DNA of 64,000 nucleotides, taken from contig NZ_JBGNYA010000001.1 in the NCBI RefSeq assembly GCF_041477585.1, positions 2,542,001 through 2,606,000 on the forward strand, read 5' to 3'. Each line of letters begins with the position of its first letter. Positions within the stretch are counted from its first letter, which is position 1. Shown one piece after another: positions 26,334 to 35,301 of the stretch. The translations under genes were made by a program, and so were the position numbers. Origin of the DNA: Halobellus sp. MBLA0158. GTDB lineage: Archaea; Halobacteriota; Halobacteria; Halobacteriales; Haloferacaceae. The notes beneath the pieces were generated by a model. That model worked only from the letters and a program-made list of their open reading frames with translations, had not been told where the DNA came from and did no database searches.

Positions 26334-27134
26334 TTAGATCTCGTCCTCGAAGTCTTCGAGGGCGTAGACCGTGTCGCTACCGCGGCGGTCGAGCGTCTCG
26401 TTGGCGAGCAGCCAGTAGACGACCGACAGCGCGCGTCGACCCTTGTTGTTCGTGGGAACGACGAGGTCGACGTTGCTCGTCTGGTTGTTGGAGTCGCACA
26501 TCGCGATGACCGGGATGCCGACCGTGATGGCCTCCTTGACCGCCTGCGCGTCGCCGATCGGGTCGGTGACGACGACCACGTCGGGCTCGATGTAGCCGTC
26601 GTAGTCGGGGTTGGTGAGGGTGCCCGGGATGAAGCGGCCGGTGCGGGCGCGCGCGCCGACCGCGTCGGCGAACTTCGTCGCCGGGAAGCGGCCGTACTGG
26701 CGCGAGCTCGTGACCAGGATCTGCTCGGGGTCGTAGTTCGCGAGGAAGTCCGCGGCCGTCCGGATCCGCGAGTCGGTCTGGCTGACGTCCAGCACGTACA
26801 GCCCGTCGTCGCGGACGCGGTGGATGAACCGCTCCATGTCCTCGGTCTTCTGCTGGGTCCCGATGTGGACCCCCGCCGAGAGGTAGTCCTCGACGGGGAT
26901 GAGGAGGTCCGCCTCCTCGTCGGGCATCACGTCCTCGTCGAACGTGGGCTCTGTCTCTGCCTCGTCCGCCTCGTCGGCGGCCGCGCTCTCGTCGGCGTCG
27001 GCCTCCGCGTCGGCGGTCTCGGCGACCGGTTCGGTCGGCTCGGCGTCGGCCTCGGTCGTCTCGACGTCCGCGTCGGCCGCGTCGGCCTCGGGCTCGTCGA
27101 CGACTTCGACCGCGTCGTTGTCGTTGTCTGTCAT
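26334..27134 (-). CDS. rps2: 30S ribosomal protein uS2
   Basis: 266 residues. The first 75 residues are an extremely acidic, low-complexity extension of Asp, Glu and Ala, followed by the normal uS2 body ([18 protein letters not shown] onward, [15 protein letters not shown], and [11 protein letters not shown]-like [15 protein letters not shown]). Acidic extensions of this kind are common in haloarchaeal ribosomal proteins. It is the last gene of the cluster and overlaps eno by four bases (ATGA). The mevalonate kinase gene that often follows rps2 in haloarchaea is not here. Confidence 0.95.
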   Translation of the reverse strand: MTDNDNDAVEVVDEPEADAADADVETTEADAEPTEPVAETADAEADADESAAADEADEAETEPTFDEDVMPDEEADLLIPVEDYLSAGVHIGTQQKTEDMERFIHRVRDDGLYVLDVSQTDSRIRTAADFLANYDPEQILVTSSRQYGRFPATKFADAVGARARTGRFIPGTLTNPDYDGYIEPDVVVVTDPIGDAQAVKEAITVGIPVIAMCDSNNQTSNVDLVVPTNNKGRRALSVVYWLLANETLDRRGSDTVYALEDFEDEI

Positions 27135-28336
27135 ACTGCGTCGTCCGCGATGCGGATGAGTTCGTTGAGTTTGGCGGTTCGCTCGCCGCCCACCGTGCCG
27201 GTCTTGATGAAGCCGGCGTCGGTGGCGACGGCGAGGTGTGCGATCGTGGTGTCTTCGGTCTCGCCCGACCGGTGGGAGACGACCGTCTCGTAGCCGTTCT
27301 CGCGCGCCAGTTCGATCGCGTCGAAGGCGTCCGAGAGCGTCCCGATCTGGTTGGGCTTGATGAGGATCGAGTTGGCCGCGCCGGCGTCGATGCCGTCCCG
27401 CAGACGGCCGACGTTCGTCACGAAGAGGTCGTCGCCGCAGATCAGCGTCCGGTCGCCGACCCTGTCGGTCAGCTCGGCGAAGCCCTCGTAGTCGTCCTCG
27501 TCGAGGGGGTCCTCGACGTAGACGAGGTCGTACTCCGCGACCATCTCGGCGACGTAGTCGACCTGTTCGGCGGTCGACTTCACCTCGTCGCCGTAGACGT
27601 AGCCGCCCGCGTCCTCGTCGTAGAGCTCGGCGGCGGCCATATCCAGACCGAAGCGGATCTCGAAGCCGAGTTCCGACTCCGTGTCGGAGACGGCCTCGTC
27701 GACGACCTCGAAGGCCTCGGCGTCGGAGATCGGCGGCGCCCACGCGCCCTCGTCGCCCTTCGCGGCGGGGACACCCCGCTCGTCGAGGAGCTCGGAGATC
27801 CGCGCGTGGACGGCGGCGTTCGCGAACACCGCTTCGGAGACGCTCGGCGCGCCGACCGGCGCGGCGAGGAACTCCTGAATGTGGGTCGCCTCCTTGGCGT
27901 GCTCGCCGCCGCCGACGACGTTGCCGAGCGGCGTCGGGAATGACTCGCCGCGGAAGGTCCCGCCGAGGTGTTGGTACAGCGGCGCGCCGAGGACGTCGGC
28001 GCCGGCCTTCGCGGCAGCCATCGAGATGGCGACCGCGCTGTTGGCGCCGATCCCCGAGAAGTCGTCGGTGCCGTCTGCGGCGTGCAGTGCGGCGTCGACT
28101 TCCCGCTGATTGCCGGCGTGGGCGTCGCCGACCAGCCGGGGGATGGCGTGTTCGCGCGCTGCGGCGATGGCCTTCGCCGGATCGAGTTCGATGGCCTCGT
28201 ACTCGCCGGTGGAGGCCCCGCTGGGGGCGGCGGCGCGGCCGAAGCCGCCGGACTCGGTCAGGACGTCGGCCTCGACGGTGGGGTTGCCCCGGGAGTCGAG
28301 GACGCGACGGAGCGCGACGTTCGCGATCAGCGTCAT
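27131..28336 (-). CDS. eno: Enolase
   Basis: 401 residues. Interconverts 2-phosphoglycerate and phosphoenolpyruvate. Signature segments are visible: [10 protein letters not shown], the metal-ligand strand [28 protein letters not shown], the catalytic-Lys strand [10 protein letters not shown], and SHRSGETED. Length is slightly under the bacterial norm, as usual in archaea. Its place between rpoK and rps2 is the classical haloarchaeal arrangement described in Haloarcula. Confidence 0.97.
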   Translation of the reverse strand: MTLIANVALRRVLDSRGNPTVEADVLTESGGFGRAAAPSGASTGEYEAIELDPAKAIAAAREHAIPRLVGDAHAGNQREVDAALHAADGTDDFSGIGANSAVAISMAAAKAGADVLGAPLYQHLGGTFRGESFPTPLGNVVGGGEHAKEATHIQEFLAAPVGAPSVSEAVFANAAVHARISELLDERGVPAAKGDEGAWAPPISDAEAFEVVDEAVSDTESELGFEIRFGLDMAAAELYDEDAGGYVYGDEVKSTAEQVDYVAEMVAEYDLVYVEDPLDEDDYEGFAELTDRVGDRTLICGDDLFVTNVGRLRDGIDAGAANSILIKPNQIGTLSDAFDAIELARENGYETVVSHRSGETEDTTIAHLAVATDAGFIKTGTVGGERTAKLNELIRIADDAV

Positions 28337-28337
28337 C

Positions 28338-28520
28338 TCACTCGCCCTCCCGGTTCACCGTGAAGGGGAGGACGCCGGCGTCGTACTCCTCGGCGGCGAC
28401 CAGGATCGGTTCGGACTGGTCGGTGTCGACGAGCACGGGCGCCCCGTAGGACACCTGCAGGGCTCGCGCGCCGAGGATGCGGGCTTTCTCGTATCGGTTG
28501 TACTGGGTGCGTCCGCTCAT
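28338..28520 (-). CDS. rpoK: DNA-directed RNA polymerase subunit K (RPB6 homologue)
   Basis: 60 residues, starting [22 protein letters not shown] in three pieces that match the RPB6 core: [13 protein letters not shown], the strand around APVLVD, and [16 protein letters not shown]. It clamps the largest subunit in polymerase assembly. One base separates it from both rpoN and eno. Confidence 0.95.
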   Translation of the reverse strand: MSGRTQYNRYEKARILGARALQVSYGAPVLVDTDQSEPILVAAEEYDAGVLPFTVNREGE

Positions 28521-28521
28521 C

Positions 28522-28713
28522 TTACTGGTAGGGGGCGACGACGTCGACGAGGTCCTTGTGCGAGACCATCATCCGCCGGCAGCAGTGGCGGTCGATCCCG
28601 AGATCGTCGAGCACCTCGGCCGGGTCTTCGTCTCCCTCGCGGGCGCGTTCCTTGAACTCGTCCCAGTGTTCGCCGATGACGTTACCGCACGTGAAACACC
28701 GGACGGGTATCAT
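28522..28713 (-). CDS. rpoN: DNA-directed RNA polymerase subunit N (RPB10 homologue)
   Basis: 63 residues from [14 protein letters not shown] (a second ATG directly upstream at 28716 is possible). The zinc site CFTCG plus CCRRM is the RPB10 signature, with the conserved HCCRR near residue 44. It anchors subunits D and L to the polymerase core. The operon places it with rpoK. Confidence 0.96.
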   Translation of the reverse strand: MIPVRCFTCGNVIGEHWDEFKERAREGDEDPAEVLDDLGIDRHCCRRMMVSHKDLVDVVAPYQ

Positions 28714-28728
28714 CATAGGTAGATCACC

Positions 28729-29127
28729 TCAGCGGTAGGACTTCTGGTAGCGCGCTCGGGCGCCCGGTCCGCCCCACTTCTTGGGCTCGGACTGGCGCAC
28801 GTCGTTGACGAGCAGCGAGCGGTCGAAGTCCATATACGCGTCGCGGAGTTCGGCGTCGTTGAGATGCTGCACCAGCCCGCGGGCGATCGCCGTCCGCGCG
28901 GCGTCGGCCTGTCCGGCGAAGCCGCCGCCGGAGACGCTGACGTCGATGTCGACCTGCGAGCGGAGGTCCTCGCCGGCGATGCGGAACGGCTCCAGCATCT
29001 TCAGGCGGGCCATCTCCGGCTCGACCAGTTCGACCGGCTGGGAATCGATGCGGACGCGGCCCTCGCCGTCGCGCACGGTGGCGCGGGCGATGGCCGTCTT
29101 CTTCTTACCGGATGTGTTCGTTACCAT
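28729..29127 (-). CDS. rps9: 30S ribosomal protein uS9
   Basis: 132 residues. The [15 protein letters not shown] start, the [19 protein letters not shown] block and the basic C-terminal tail ending RARYQKSYR, which reaches the decoding site, are all present. It overlaps rpl13 by seven bases and so is translationally coupled to it. Confidence 0.97.
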   Translation of the reverse strand: MVTNTSGKKKTAIARATVRDGEGRVRIDSQPVELVEPEMARLKMLEPFRIAGEDLRSQVDIDVSVSGGGFAGQADAARTAIARGLVQHLNDAELRDAYMDFDRSLLVNDVRQSEPKKWGGPGARARYQKSYR

Positions 29128-29558
29128 GTGACTTTCGCCCCCAGGTTCTCGGAGATCTCTCCGAGCGAGAGGAACTTGATGTTCGAGAGTCGATCGAGCG
29201 TGGTGCCCTCGATGGCGTCGCCGTCCTCGTCGAACGGATTGCCGACGTAGACGCGGACGTTCGAGAGCGCCTCGCGGCCGCGGTCCTTGTCCGTCGGGAG
29301 CATCCCGCGGACCGAGCGCTTGAACATCCCGTCCGGGCGCGTCGGGTAGTGCGGCCCCCGGTCGGAGCCGACGTTCGCGCGCTTGCGGTAGGTGGACATC
29401 ACGTCCTCCTCGGAGCCGGTGATCACGGCGTCCTCGGCGTTGACGATCGCGACCGTCTCGCCGTCGAGGGCGCGCTGGGCGACCTCGCTGGCGACGCGGC
29501 CGACGATGCAGTTCCGCGCGTCGACGACGACGTCTGCGTCGAACTCTGCGAGGCTCAT
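29121..29558 (-). CDS. rpl13: 50S ribosomal protein uL13
   Basis: 145 residues. Conserved uL13 segments: [32 protein letters not shown], and the central [19 protein letters not shown]. Overlaps rpl18e by four bases upstream and rps9 by seven downstream. Confidence 0.97.
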   Translation of the reverse strand: MSLAEFDADVVVDARNCIVGRVASEVAQRALDGETVAIVNAEDAVITGSEEDVMSTYRKRANVGSDRGPHYPTRPDGMFKRSVRGMLPTDKDRGREALSNVRVYVGNPFDEDGDAIEGTTLDRLSNIKFLSLGEISENLGAKVTW

Positions 29559-29905
29559 CGAATCACCCGGACGTTGCTTCCTTCGGGGTTCTCCTCGATG
29601 GCGCGTTCGAGCGCCACCGTGTCCCCGACCTGTTCGATCTTCTTTCGCGCGGACGACGAGAAGTCGACCGCGGCGACTGTGACATTCTTCTGCAGCGCCC
29701 CGCTCCCCAGCACCTTGCCGGGGACGACGACGGTCTCGTCCTCGCGCGCGTACCGCTCGATGCGCCCGAGGTTGACCTCCGCGTGGGTGCGCCGTGGCTT
29801 CTCCAGGCGGTCTGCGACGTCCTGCCAGACATTGGCGCCGGACTCGCGGGAGACCGCCTTCAGCTCGGCGATGAGACTGTTGAGTCTCGGATTCGTCTTA
29901 CTCAT
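29555..29905 (-). CDS. rpl18e: 50S ribosomal protein eL18 (L18e)
   Basis: 116 residues beginning [15 protein letters not shown]. Matches the archaeal L18e core ([33 protein letters not shown]). It is the first protein gene after tRNA-Leu. Between them lies the unusual tRNA-like hairpin region, which its transcript presumably contains. Confidence 0.96.
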   Translation of the reverse strand: MSKTNPRLNSLIAELKAVSRESGANVWQDVADRLEKPRRTHAEVNLGRIERYAREDETVVVPGKVLGSGALQKNVTVAAVDFSSSARKKIEQVGDTVALERAIEENPEGSNVRVIR

Positions 29906-29950
29906 TGTCTACCTCCTGTGAAAAGATGGAGTGCGCCGCTCGACGGGTGC

Positions 29951-30088
29951 GTCGAGTCGAAAAGTGCAGGGAGCAGGATTTGAACCGCCGGGAGACGCAC
30001 CGCGCCTCCCGAGGTTCAAATCTCCGTGCTGCACGCACAGCTCTCCCGTTCGGTCGAGCTGAGAAGTGCAGGGAGCAGGATTTGAACC
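29951..30088 (-). repeat. Duplicated and inverted tRNA-Leu 3'-end sequences
   Basis: The 25-bp segment AAGTGCAGGGAGCAGGATTT-GAACC occurs twice in direct orientation, at 30064-30088 (the genuine T arm and acceptor end of tRNA-Leu plus the first trailer bases) and at 29962-29986. The similarity continues weakly into the trailer (GTCGAG). Between them, at about 30008-30034, an inverted version carries GAGGTTCAAATCTCC. The second and inverted copies can pair over roughly 25-30 bp, including the perfect 10-bp GATTTGAACC/GGTTCAAATC. On the minus strand the hairpin lies after the tRNA and before rpl18e. Confidence 0.85.
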
Positions 30089-30151
30089 TGCGGACCCCTA
30101 TGGGACAGCGCCCTGAACGCTGCGCCGTTGGCCAGACTTGGCTATCCCTGC
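30067..30151 (-). tRNA. tRNA-Leu (anticodon CAG)
   Basis: 85 nt, class II. Acceptor stem GCAGGGA/TCCCTGC with discriminator A; D arm GCCAAGTCTGGCC; anticodon stem-loop CAGCG-TTCAGGG-CGCTG with CAG at 34-36; long variable arm; T arm GCAGG-TTCAAAT-CCTGC. No CCA encoded and no intron. It heads the second half of the ribosomal protein cluster, as reported for Haloarcula. Confidence 0.95.
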
Positions 30152-30175
30152 TCGCACTCCGATGTACTGCGTGTC

Positions 30176-30188
30176 CCTTCAAACCCCT
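30176..30188 (-). promoter_or_regulatory. Promoter of tRNA-Leu and the rpl18e-rps2 genes
   Basis: In the 143-base gap after rpoD, the minus strand reads GGTTTGAAGGG, with the TATA-like element centred about 30 bases before the tRNA 5' end. The rest of the gap is GC-rich with no other feature. Confidence 0.45.
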
Positions 30189-30294
30189 TTCGGTCTGGCG
30201 ACGCTCGTCGCCGACGGGCTCGGCGACCGTTGCCGTCGCTTGCGGCGCGGCGGGCGTGCGTCGGGTGGTGGGTGAAGGGACAGACATCGTGCTG

Positions 30295-31077
30295 TTAAAT
30301 CGCGACTTTCTCTTCGAGCTCGGCCGCGCGGTCGCCGATCGACTCGGCGGCGCGCAGGACCAGTTCCTCGACGTCGAACGAGCCGTCGGTCTCCACGTGG
30401 AAGACGAAGGCCTCGGGGACGTCCGTGACCTCGACCTCCTTCCCCGGATACCGGTTCGTGAGGTCGTTGTCGAAGGCGTCGGTGGGAACGAGGTCGCCGT
30501 CGGTGGCGCCCTCGTCGGCCGCGTGTTCTGCGGCCCCTTCCTCGATGACGCCCCGGAGGATCTGCGGCTCCTGGGACTCGAACTCGCCGGCATCGCCGAC
30601 GACCTCCACGCGCTGGAGGTGTCGGTAGCCGACGGAGACGCCGCCCTGGTGTTTGGCGTGCTCCTTGCCGGTGTCGAGCACCGCGTCGGCTTCGAGTTCG
30701 AGCCGCTGATTCTCCTTCAGCTCGACGATCGGGACGTTCTCGTCGGCGGGCTGGACGAGGCTGTCCGCGGACTGGAGGTCCCCGGAGTACGCCGTCGCCG
30801 GCCCCTCGACGTCGAGCGAGAGGGTGACGACGTCACCCTCCTCGAAGTCGTCGATCGGCGTCGTCAGCGGCACGAGCCCCAGTCGGAGGCCGATCATCTC
30901 GTCAAACATCACAGAGGAGTTCTCGACGAACCGGACGGTGTCGATACTAAACGTGGGCACGTCGGCGATCATCGCCCGGCGAATGCCGTTGGCGACCGCC
31001 GGCGACGCGCCGCGCACCAGGAAGCGAGCCTCCCGGTCGCCGCGTTCGATGAACTCGACCTCGAAATCCTTCGTCAT
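30295..31077 (-). CDS. rpoD: DNA-directed RNA polymerase subunit D (RPB3/alpha homologue)
   Basis: 260 residues. The alpha-type dimerisation core is clear: [25 protein letters not shown] and [14 protein letters not shown], and the C-terminal [19 protein letters not shown]. It nucleates polymerase assembly with subunit L. The protein contains no cysteine at all, so the Fe-S cluster found in subunit D of many archaea is lost, as is known for halophiles. It begins three bases after rps11 ends. Confidence 0.96.
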   Translation of the reverse strand: MTKDFEVEFIERGDREARFLVRGASPAVANGIRRAMIADVPTFSIDTVRFVENSSVMFDEMIGLRLGLVPLTTPIDDFEEGDVVTLSLDVEGPATAYSGDLQSADSLVQPADENVPIVELKENQRLELEADAVLDTGKEHAKHQGGVSVGYRHLQRVEVVGDAGEFESQEPQILRGVIEEGAAEHAADEGATDGDLVPTDAFDNDLTNRYPGKEVEVTDVPEAFVFHVETDGSFDVEELVLRAAESIGDRAAELEEKVAI

Positions 31078-31080
31078 CTG

Positions 31081-31476
31081 TTATAGTCGGCTGTTTTTGG
31101 GCGCGCGGGTCCCGTCGTGCGGGATCGGCGTGACGTCCTCGATGCGACCGATCTCCAGGCCGGCGCGAGCCAGCGCGCGGATCGTCGCCTGGGCGCCGGG
31201 CCCGGGGCTCTTGTTGCCGTTGCCGCCGGGGCCGCGGACGCGGACGTGCAGGCCCTCGATGCCCGCCGCCTTGATCTCCTCTGCGACGGACTCGGCCATC
31301 TGCATCGCCGCGTACGGCGACGCCTCGTCGCGATTCTGCTTCACCACGGCGCCGCCCGAGGACTTCACGATCGTCTCGGCGCCGGTCAGGTCCGTCACCG
31401 TGATGAGCGTGTTGTTGAACGACGCGTGGACGTGGGCGATTCCCCACTTGTCTCTCTCGGTCTCTGATTCGCTCAT
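31081..31476 (-). CDS. rps11: 30S ribosomal protein uS11
   Basis: 131 residues. Starts with an acidic leader ([10 protein letters not shown]), then [22 protein letters not shown], the [19 protein letters not shown] block and the [20 protein letters not shown] signature. Three bases from rps4 and three from rpoD. Confidence 0.97.
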   Translation of the reverse strand: MSESETERDKWGIAHVHASFNNTLITVTDLTGAETIVKSSGGAVVKQNRDEASPYAAMQMAESVAEEIKAAGIEGLHVRVRGPGGNGNKSPGPGAQATIRALARAGLEIGRIEDVTPIPHDGTRAPKNSRL

Positions 31477-31479
31477 AAG

Positions 31480-32007
31480 TTACTCCTGTCCCTCCGCGCG
31501 TTCGGGGTGCAGTTCGTCCGCGAGCGGACTCGTCTCATCGAAGTCGATCGCGCCCTCCTCTGCGACCTCGACGGTCTTCGAGGGGCGGGTGACGCGGGCG
31601 CCGTCGACGACGACGTGCCCGTGGACGATGAACTGTCGCGCCTGCTCGGGCGTGCTCGCGAGGCCCTGGCGGTACACGACGGTCTGGAGCCGACGTTCGA
31701 GGATGTCGGTGACGTCGAGTCCCAGGACGCGGCTGATGTCGTCCTCCGCGGAGAGGATACCGTAGCGGCGGAGCCGGTCGAGGAACTCCGCGCCGGCCGC
31801 CTCGGCGGCCTCCAGGTCGCCCTGGGCCTCGCCGATGAGGCGCCGCGCCTCGCGTCGGTAGTTCCGGAGCTCGGACTGCGCGCGCCAGAGCTCCTCTTTG
31901 TTCTTCAGGCCGTAGCGTCCGAGCAGGTCGCCCTCCTGGGCGATGCGCTCGCCCTGGAACGGGTGGTTCGGGGTCTCGTAACGCTTGGTGTTGTTTCCGG
32001 TTGCCAT
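31480..32007 (-). CDS. rps4: 30S ribosomal protein uS4
   Basis: 175 residues. The S4 RNA-binding domain is the C-terminal half (RRLQTVVYRQGLASTPEQARQFIVHGHVVVDGARV). The N-terminal part is the archaeal type without the bacterial zinc site. An acidic tail ends it. Three bases after rps13. Confidence 0.97.
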   Translation of the reverse strand: MATGNNTKRYETPNHPFQGERIAQEGDLLGRYGLKNKEELWRAQSELRNYRREARRLIGEAQGDLEAAEAAGAEFLDRLRRYGILSAEDDISRVLGLDVTDILERRLQTVVYRQGLASTPEQARQFIVHGHVVVDGARVTRPSKTVEVAEEGAIDFDETSPLADELHPERAEGQE

Positions 32008-32010
32008 CGG

Positions 32011-32541
32011 TTACTCCTCGTCGCCGCCCTCTGCGGCGGCTTCCTCTTCGGCCTCTTCTCTGATCTCCTCGACGTTGACGCCGATCGTCCCCTCGGTACG
32101 CCCGGTGGACTTCGTGCGCTGGCCGCGGACCTTCTGTCCGCGCTTGTGTCGGACGCCCTTGTAGGAGTCGATCATCTTCATCCGGTTGATGTCGTGACGG
32201 CGCTTCTCTTCGAGGTCCGAGCCGGTGACGTGGGTGGTCTCGCCGGTGAAGAAGTCGCTTCGCCGGTTGGCCATCCACTCGGGGACGTAGTCGTCGATGT
32301 TCTCGACGACGTCGACGACGCTGTCGATGTCGTCCTCGTCGAGCAGACCGAACGTCGCGTGTCGGTCCACGTCCGCGGCCTCGGCAACGATGCGCGCCGT
32401 GCGCTTGCCGATACCTTTCATGTCGGTGAGACTCCGCTCTACCGTCTTCGTCCCGTCCAGATCGGTCTGGCCGATCCTGACGAAGTATCGGAGGTCTTCG
32501 TCCTCCTCGGGAGCGTCGTCCTGTGGTTCTTCTGCACTCAT
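32011..32541 (-). CDS. rps13: 30S ribosomal protein uS13
   Basis: 176 residues. After an acidic start (MSAEEPQDDAPEEDED) come YFVRIGQTDLDGTKTVERSL, the helix-hairpin-helix MKGIGKRTARIVAEA and the basic RHDINRMKMIDSYKGVRHKRGQKVRGQ block that contacts rRNA and tRNA. A Glu/Ala-rich tail of about 20 residues follows. First protein gene of the cluster, 22 bases downstream of tRNA-Ser. Confidence 0.97.
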   Translation of the reverse strand: MSAEEPQDDAPEEDEDLRYFVRIGQTDLDGTKTVERSLTDMKGIGKRTARIVAEAADVDRHATFGLLDEDDIDSVVDVVENIDDYVPEWMANRRSDFFTGETTHVTGSDLEEKRRHDINRMKMIDSYKGVRHKRGQKVRGQRTKSTGRTEGTIGVNVEEIREEAEEEAAAEGGDEE

Positions 32542-32563
32542 ATCTTGCTGGATGTCCGGTGAG

Positions 32564-32648
32564 CGTTGCGGCGGGGATTCGAACCCCGGAGGCTTGACGC
32601 CACAGAGTTAGCAACCCTGCGCCTTGGGCCAGGCTTGGCTACCGCAAC
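32564..32648 (-). tRNA. tRNA-Ser (anticodon GCU)
   Basis: 85 nt, class II. Acceptor GTTGCGG/CCGCAAC with discriminator G, D arm GCCAAGCCTGGCCCAAGGC, anticodon loop TTGCTAA with GCT at 34-36, extra arm, T arm CGGGG-TTCGAAT-CCCCG. No CCA encoded, no intron. Reads serine codons AGC and AGU. It leads the rps13 operon. Confidence 0.95.
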
Positions 32649-32730
32649 ACACTCGGTCTGGTACTGTCGCCCTCTCGGACTCGGGAGCCGATCCCCCTAC
32701 AGCGTATCGCAGTCGGAACAAGTCGGGGTC

Positions 32731-32742
32731 GCTACTTAAACA
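32731..32742 (-). promoter_or_regulatory. Promoter of tRNA-Ser(GCU) and the rps13-rpoD operon
   Basis: The minus strand reads GTTTAAGTAGC at about 32731-32742, a strong TATA box of the TTTAAGTA type typical for stable RNA genes in haloarchaea. Transcription would begin near 32710, about 60 bases before the tRNA. Confidence 0.65.
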
Positions 32743-32892
32743 TCACGATAGGGTGGTCGGGTGCGAGCGGTCCGCATACGGCCACCAGCCGGCGGCTCCG
32801 CGTCGAATCCCGTCACGCTATGACGTGCCGGGTGTGCGCCCGCGCGGACACCGCGCGGTCGATATATAGGTGTGGGCGTCCTATGCACGACC

Positions 32893-33246
32893 GTGACGAC
32901 CGCCACCCGTACCGACGCGACGCCGGACCGTCCCGTCGCCCTCGACAGCGAGGCCGACCTCGACGAACTGCTCGCCGCCCACGACCGCGTGCTCGTGGAC
33001 TTCTACACCCAGGGGTGTACGCTGTGTGCGAGCATCGAGCCCGTCGTCGGCAACGTCGCCCGCGCGCACGACGACCTCGCGGTGGCGACGATCAATCCGC
33101 GCGACGACCCGCCGCTGATCGAGCGCTTCCGGATCACGAGCGCTCCGACGCTCGTGCTCTTCGAAGACGGCGAGGAGGTCGGCCGGCTCGCCGACGGCTT
33201 CCAGGGCGGCGACGCGATCGACGCGTTCCTCGACGACCCCCAGTAG
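32893..33246 (+). CDS. Thioredoxin-fold protein with CTLC motif
   Basis: 117 residues from a GTG start. The thioredoxin fold is evident: VLVDFYTQGCTLC (redox Cys42 and Cys45), VATINPRDDPPLIERFRITSAPTLVLFEDG with the cis-proline, and a C-terminal helix. The usual WCGPC is replaced by GCTLC, so redox potential will differ. A TATA box GATATATAGG lies at 32859-32868, about 30 bases before 32893, which supports the GTG as the leaderless start rather than the GTG at 32872. Confidence 0.85.
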   Translation: MTTATRTDATPDRPVALDSEADLDELLAAHDRVLVDFYTQGCTLCASIEPVVGNVARAHDDLAVATINPRDDPPLIERFRITSAPTLVLFEDGEEVGRLADGFQGGDAIDAFLDDPQ

Positions 33247-33247
33247 C

Positions 33248-33982
33248 TCAGTCCGTCCCGGCGGGCGGGAGGCGCCGCTCGCGCACGTCCTCGACGACGG
33301 TCAGAAAGTTCTCGAAGACCCCCTTCGCGACCTCGGTCTCGGCGTGTCGCTCCGGCGTCGCCGCCGCCAGCACGGCGTCGACCGCCTCGCTCGGGACGCC
33401 CTCCTCGCGCTTTCGCTCCGTGACGGCCCGGACCGTCTCCAGGTCGTACTCGGGGTGGAACTGCACGCCGAACGTCGGCCCCAGCGAGAACGCCTGGCAC
33501 GCGCGGTCGTTGCCGGCGAGCGCGACCGCCCCCGGCGGGAGCTCGAACACCTCGTCGGAGTGGGTCTCGAAGGCGACGAACTCGCCCGGCATACCGGCGA
33601 ACAGCGGCGAGTCGTCGTAGCACTCGATCCGCTCGTATCCGAGTTCGTAGGCGCCCATCGCGGCGACCCGCCCGCCGAGCGCGGACGCGAGGAACTGGTG
33701 GCCCCAGCAGACCCCGAGCATCGGCACGCCGAGTTCGTGGAGGTCCGCGACCAGCTCTTCGAGGGTGCTCATCCACGGCTCGTCGTCGTAGACCGACGTC
33801 TGCGAGCCCGAGACGACGACGCCGTCGTGCGGCCACGAGCCGTCGGCGCCGGGCCACTCGGGGAAGTCGCGCTCGCTCACCTTGTACGTCGTGACGTGGG
33901 CGTCGAGTTCGCGTCGGAAGTTGCGCTCGGCGGGCGTCTCGCCCACCGAAGCGTCGAACAGGGCGATGTCGGGTGCGCTCAT
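33248..33982 (-). CDS. Class I glutamine amidotransferase-like protein
   Basis: 244 residues. The triad of class I amidotransferases is visible: Cys92 in GVCWGHQ, His176 and Glu178 in VQFHPEYD. The protein is a stand-alone GATase1 domain related to GMP-synthase-like amidotransferases; no synthase domain is attached or nearby. A C-terminal helical segment of about 60 residues follows the domain. A TATA-like ATATTAAAC about 30 bases upstream (around 34012) gives a leaderless start. Confidence 0.88.
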   Translation of the reverse strand: MSAPDIALFDASVGETPAERNFRRELDAHVTTYKVSERDFPEWPGADGSWPHDGVVVSGSQTSVYDDEPWMSTLEELVADLHELGVPMLGVCWGHQFLASALGGRVAAMGAYELGYERIECYDDSPLFAGMPGEFVAFETHSDEVFELPPGAVALAGNDRACQAFSLGPTFGVQFHPEYDLETVRAVTERKREEGVPSEAVDAVLAAATPERHAETEVAKGVFENFLTVVEDVRERRLPPAGTD

Positions 33983-34061
33983 ACGCTCCGCTACGACGCG
34001 CGTCCGGTTTAATATTGTGTAGAATAGTCATATAGTCGCACAACCGAATCGGAGCGAGGAT

Positions 34062-34175
34062 ATGAGCGGAAGCGGGGTCGAGAATGGGGGCGAAAGCGAG
34101 AGCGAGGCCGAGAACGGACGTAAAAGACTCAGAGAACGAGAATATCGGGCGGAGGCGCGTCGCGTCAGTGGGTGA
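34062..34175 (+). CDS. Possible 37-residue micro-protein
   Basis: ATG at 34062 preceded by GGAGCGAGGA; the peptide [19 protein letters not shown]... turns basic at its C terminus ([15 protein letters not shown]) and ends inside the convergent moaA gene. The sequence is repetitive in GCGAGA-type hexamers, so an ORF may be fortuitous. Too short to judge. Confidence 0.2.
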   Translation: MSGSGVENGGESESEAENGRKRLREREYRAEARRVSG

Positions 34176-35178
34176 CCGCGGCGTCGATGTAGTCGTCGTT
34201 GACGACCCACTCGCCGTCCTCTCTGACCATATACTCGCCGTAGTACGGCACGCGGTTTGCGACGGTCTCGCGGAAGGTCTCCCGGATCTCGTCTCTGCTC
34301 ATCTCGCCCATCGAGCGCAGGTCGTCGTTGCGGTTGAGACAGCCCTTGAGGTAGCCCTCGTGGGTGACGCGGACCCGGTGGCAGTTCGCACAGAAGTGCG
34401 GGTTCTCGACGGGGTCGACGATCTCGACCATCCCGCCCTCGCCGTCGCCGTCCTCGCCGACGTAGTACCGCCGGCGGTTGTGCATCTCCCGAGTCTCGAC
34501 GCGGTCGGCCTTCTCTTCGAGCCAGTCGTGGACCCGCTGGATGTCGATGTTCCACTCGGGGTGGCCCGTCAGCTCCGGCATATACTCGATGAGCTGGAGC
34601 TGGAGGCCGTCGTTCTCGGCGACGTGGTCGACCATCCCCTCGACGTATCCCGCAGTGTGCTCGAACACGACCATATTCAGTTTCACGGGGTCGAGCCCGG
34701 CATCGAGGGCGGCCTCGACGCCCTCGATCACCTTCTCGTAGGCGCCGGACTTGGTGATCTCCGCGAACGCCTCGGGGTCGATCGCGTCCTGGGAGACGTT
34801 GACGCGTTCGAGGCCGGCGTCCCGGAGGGCCTCGGCGCGGCCGGGGAGGAACGAGCCGTTCGTCGTCATCGAGACCTCCATCGAGTCGGGCGTGCGCCGG
34901 ATGATCTCTTCGAGGTCGCCGCGGAGCATCGGCTCGCCCCCGGTGAACTTCACCTTCTCGACGCCGAACTCCGAGACGACCTCGAGGAAGCGCACCACCT
35001 CGTCGGCGGTCATCTCGTCGTCCTGCGGGTCCATCGGGCCGCGAGTGTCGCCGAGCCCCTCGTTGTGACAGTAGACGCAGTCGAAGTTGCATCGATCCGT
35101 CAGGGAGACGCGAACGCCCGACACCTCGCGCCCGAAGTCGTCTTCGAGCATCGTCGGACACTTCGTGGGGACGCTCAT
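34165..35178 (-). CDS. moaA: GTP 3',8-cyclase MoaA (molybdenum cofactor synthesis)
   Basis: 337 residues. Radical SAM motif CNFDCVYC with Cys30, Cys34 and Cys37, the glycine-rich [11 protein letters not shown] for SAM, and a second cluster in the C-terminal half ([10 protein letters not shown] and KGCL). MoaA with MoaC makes cyclic pyranopterin monophosphate. The C terminus ends AAVTH without the Gly-Gly tail reported in many MoaA proteins. A molybdopterin enzyme is encoded elsewhere in this window (53284-54381). Confidence 0.93.
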   Translation of the reverse strand: MSVPTKCPTMLEDDFGREVSGVRVSLTDRCNFDCVYCHNEGLGDTRGPMDPQDDEMTADEVVRFLEVVSEFGVEKVKFTGGEPMLRGDLEEIIRRTPDSMEVSMTTNGSFLPGRAEALRDAGLERVNVSQDAIDPEAFAEITKSGAYEKVIEGVEAALDAGLDPVKLNMVVFEHTAGYVEGMVDHVAENDGLQLQLIEYMPELTGHPEWNIDIQRVHDWLEEKADRVETREMHNRRRYYVGEDGDGEGGMVEIVDPVENPHFCANCHRVRVTHEGYLKGCLNRNDDLRSMGEMSRDEIRETFRETVANRVPYYGEYMVREDGEWVVNDDYIDAAVTH

Positions 35179-35301
35179 AAATTCGCCGTCGTCCGCGGGG
35201 TGTGCGTAACGTGTTGTGGTTACATATTCCCCGTCCGTAGCCGTTCGAGCCGACGTCCGACGGACACAACGCTTATCGGCCGCTCCGCCCGACGACGGGG
35301 T

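Noticed and set aside
29962-30040. Second complete tRNA next to tRNA-Leu
   Set aside because: Only the T arm and acceptor 3' end are repeated. There is no D arm, anticodon arm or 5' acceptor strand.
34084-35301. Open frame preceding the Mrp ATPase
   Set aside because: It is the complement of moaA with haloarchaeal codon bias producing an open antisense frame. The Mrp N-terminal domain starts at 35302.
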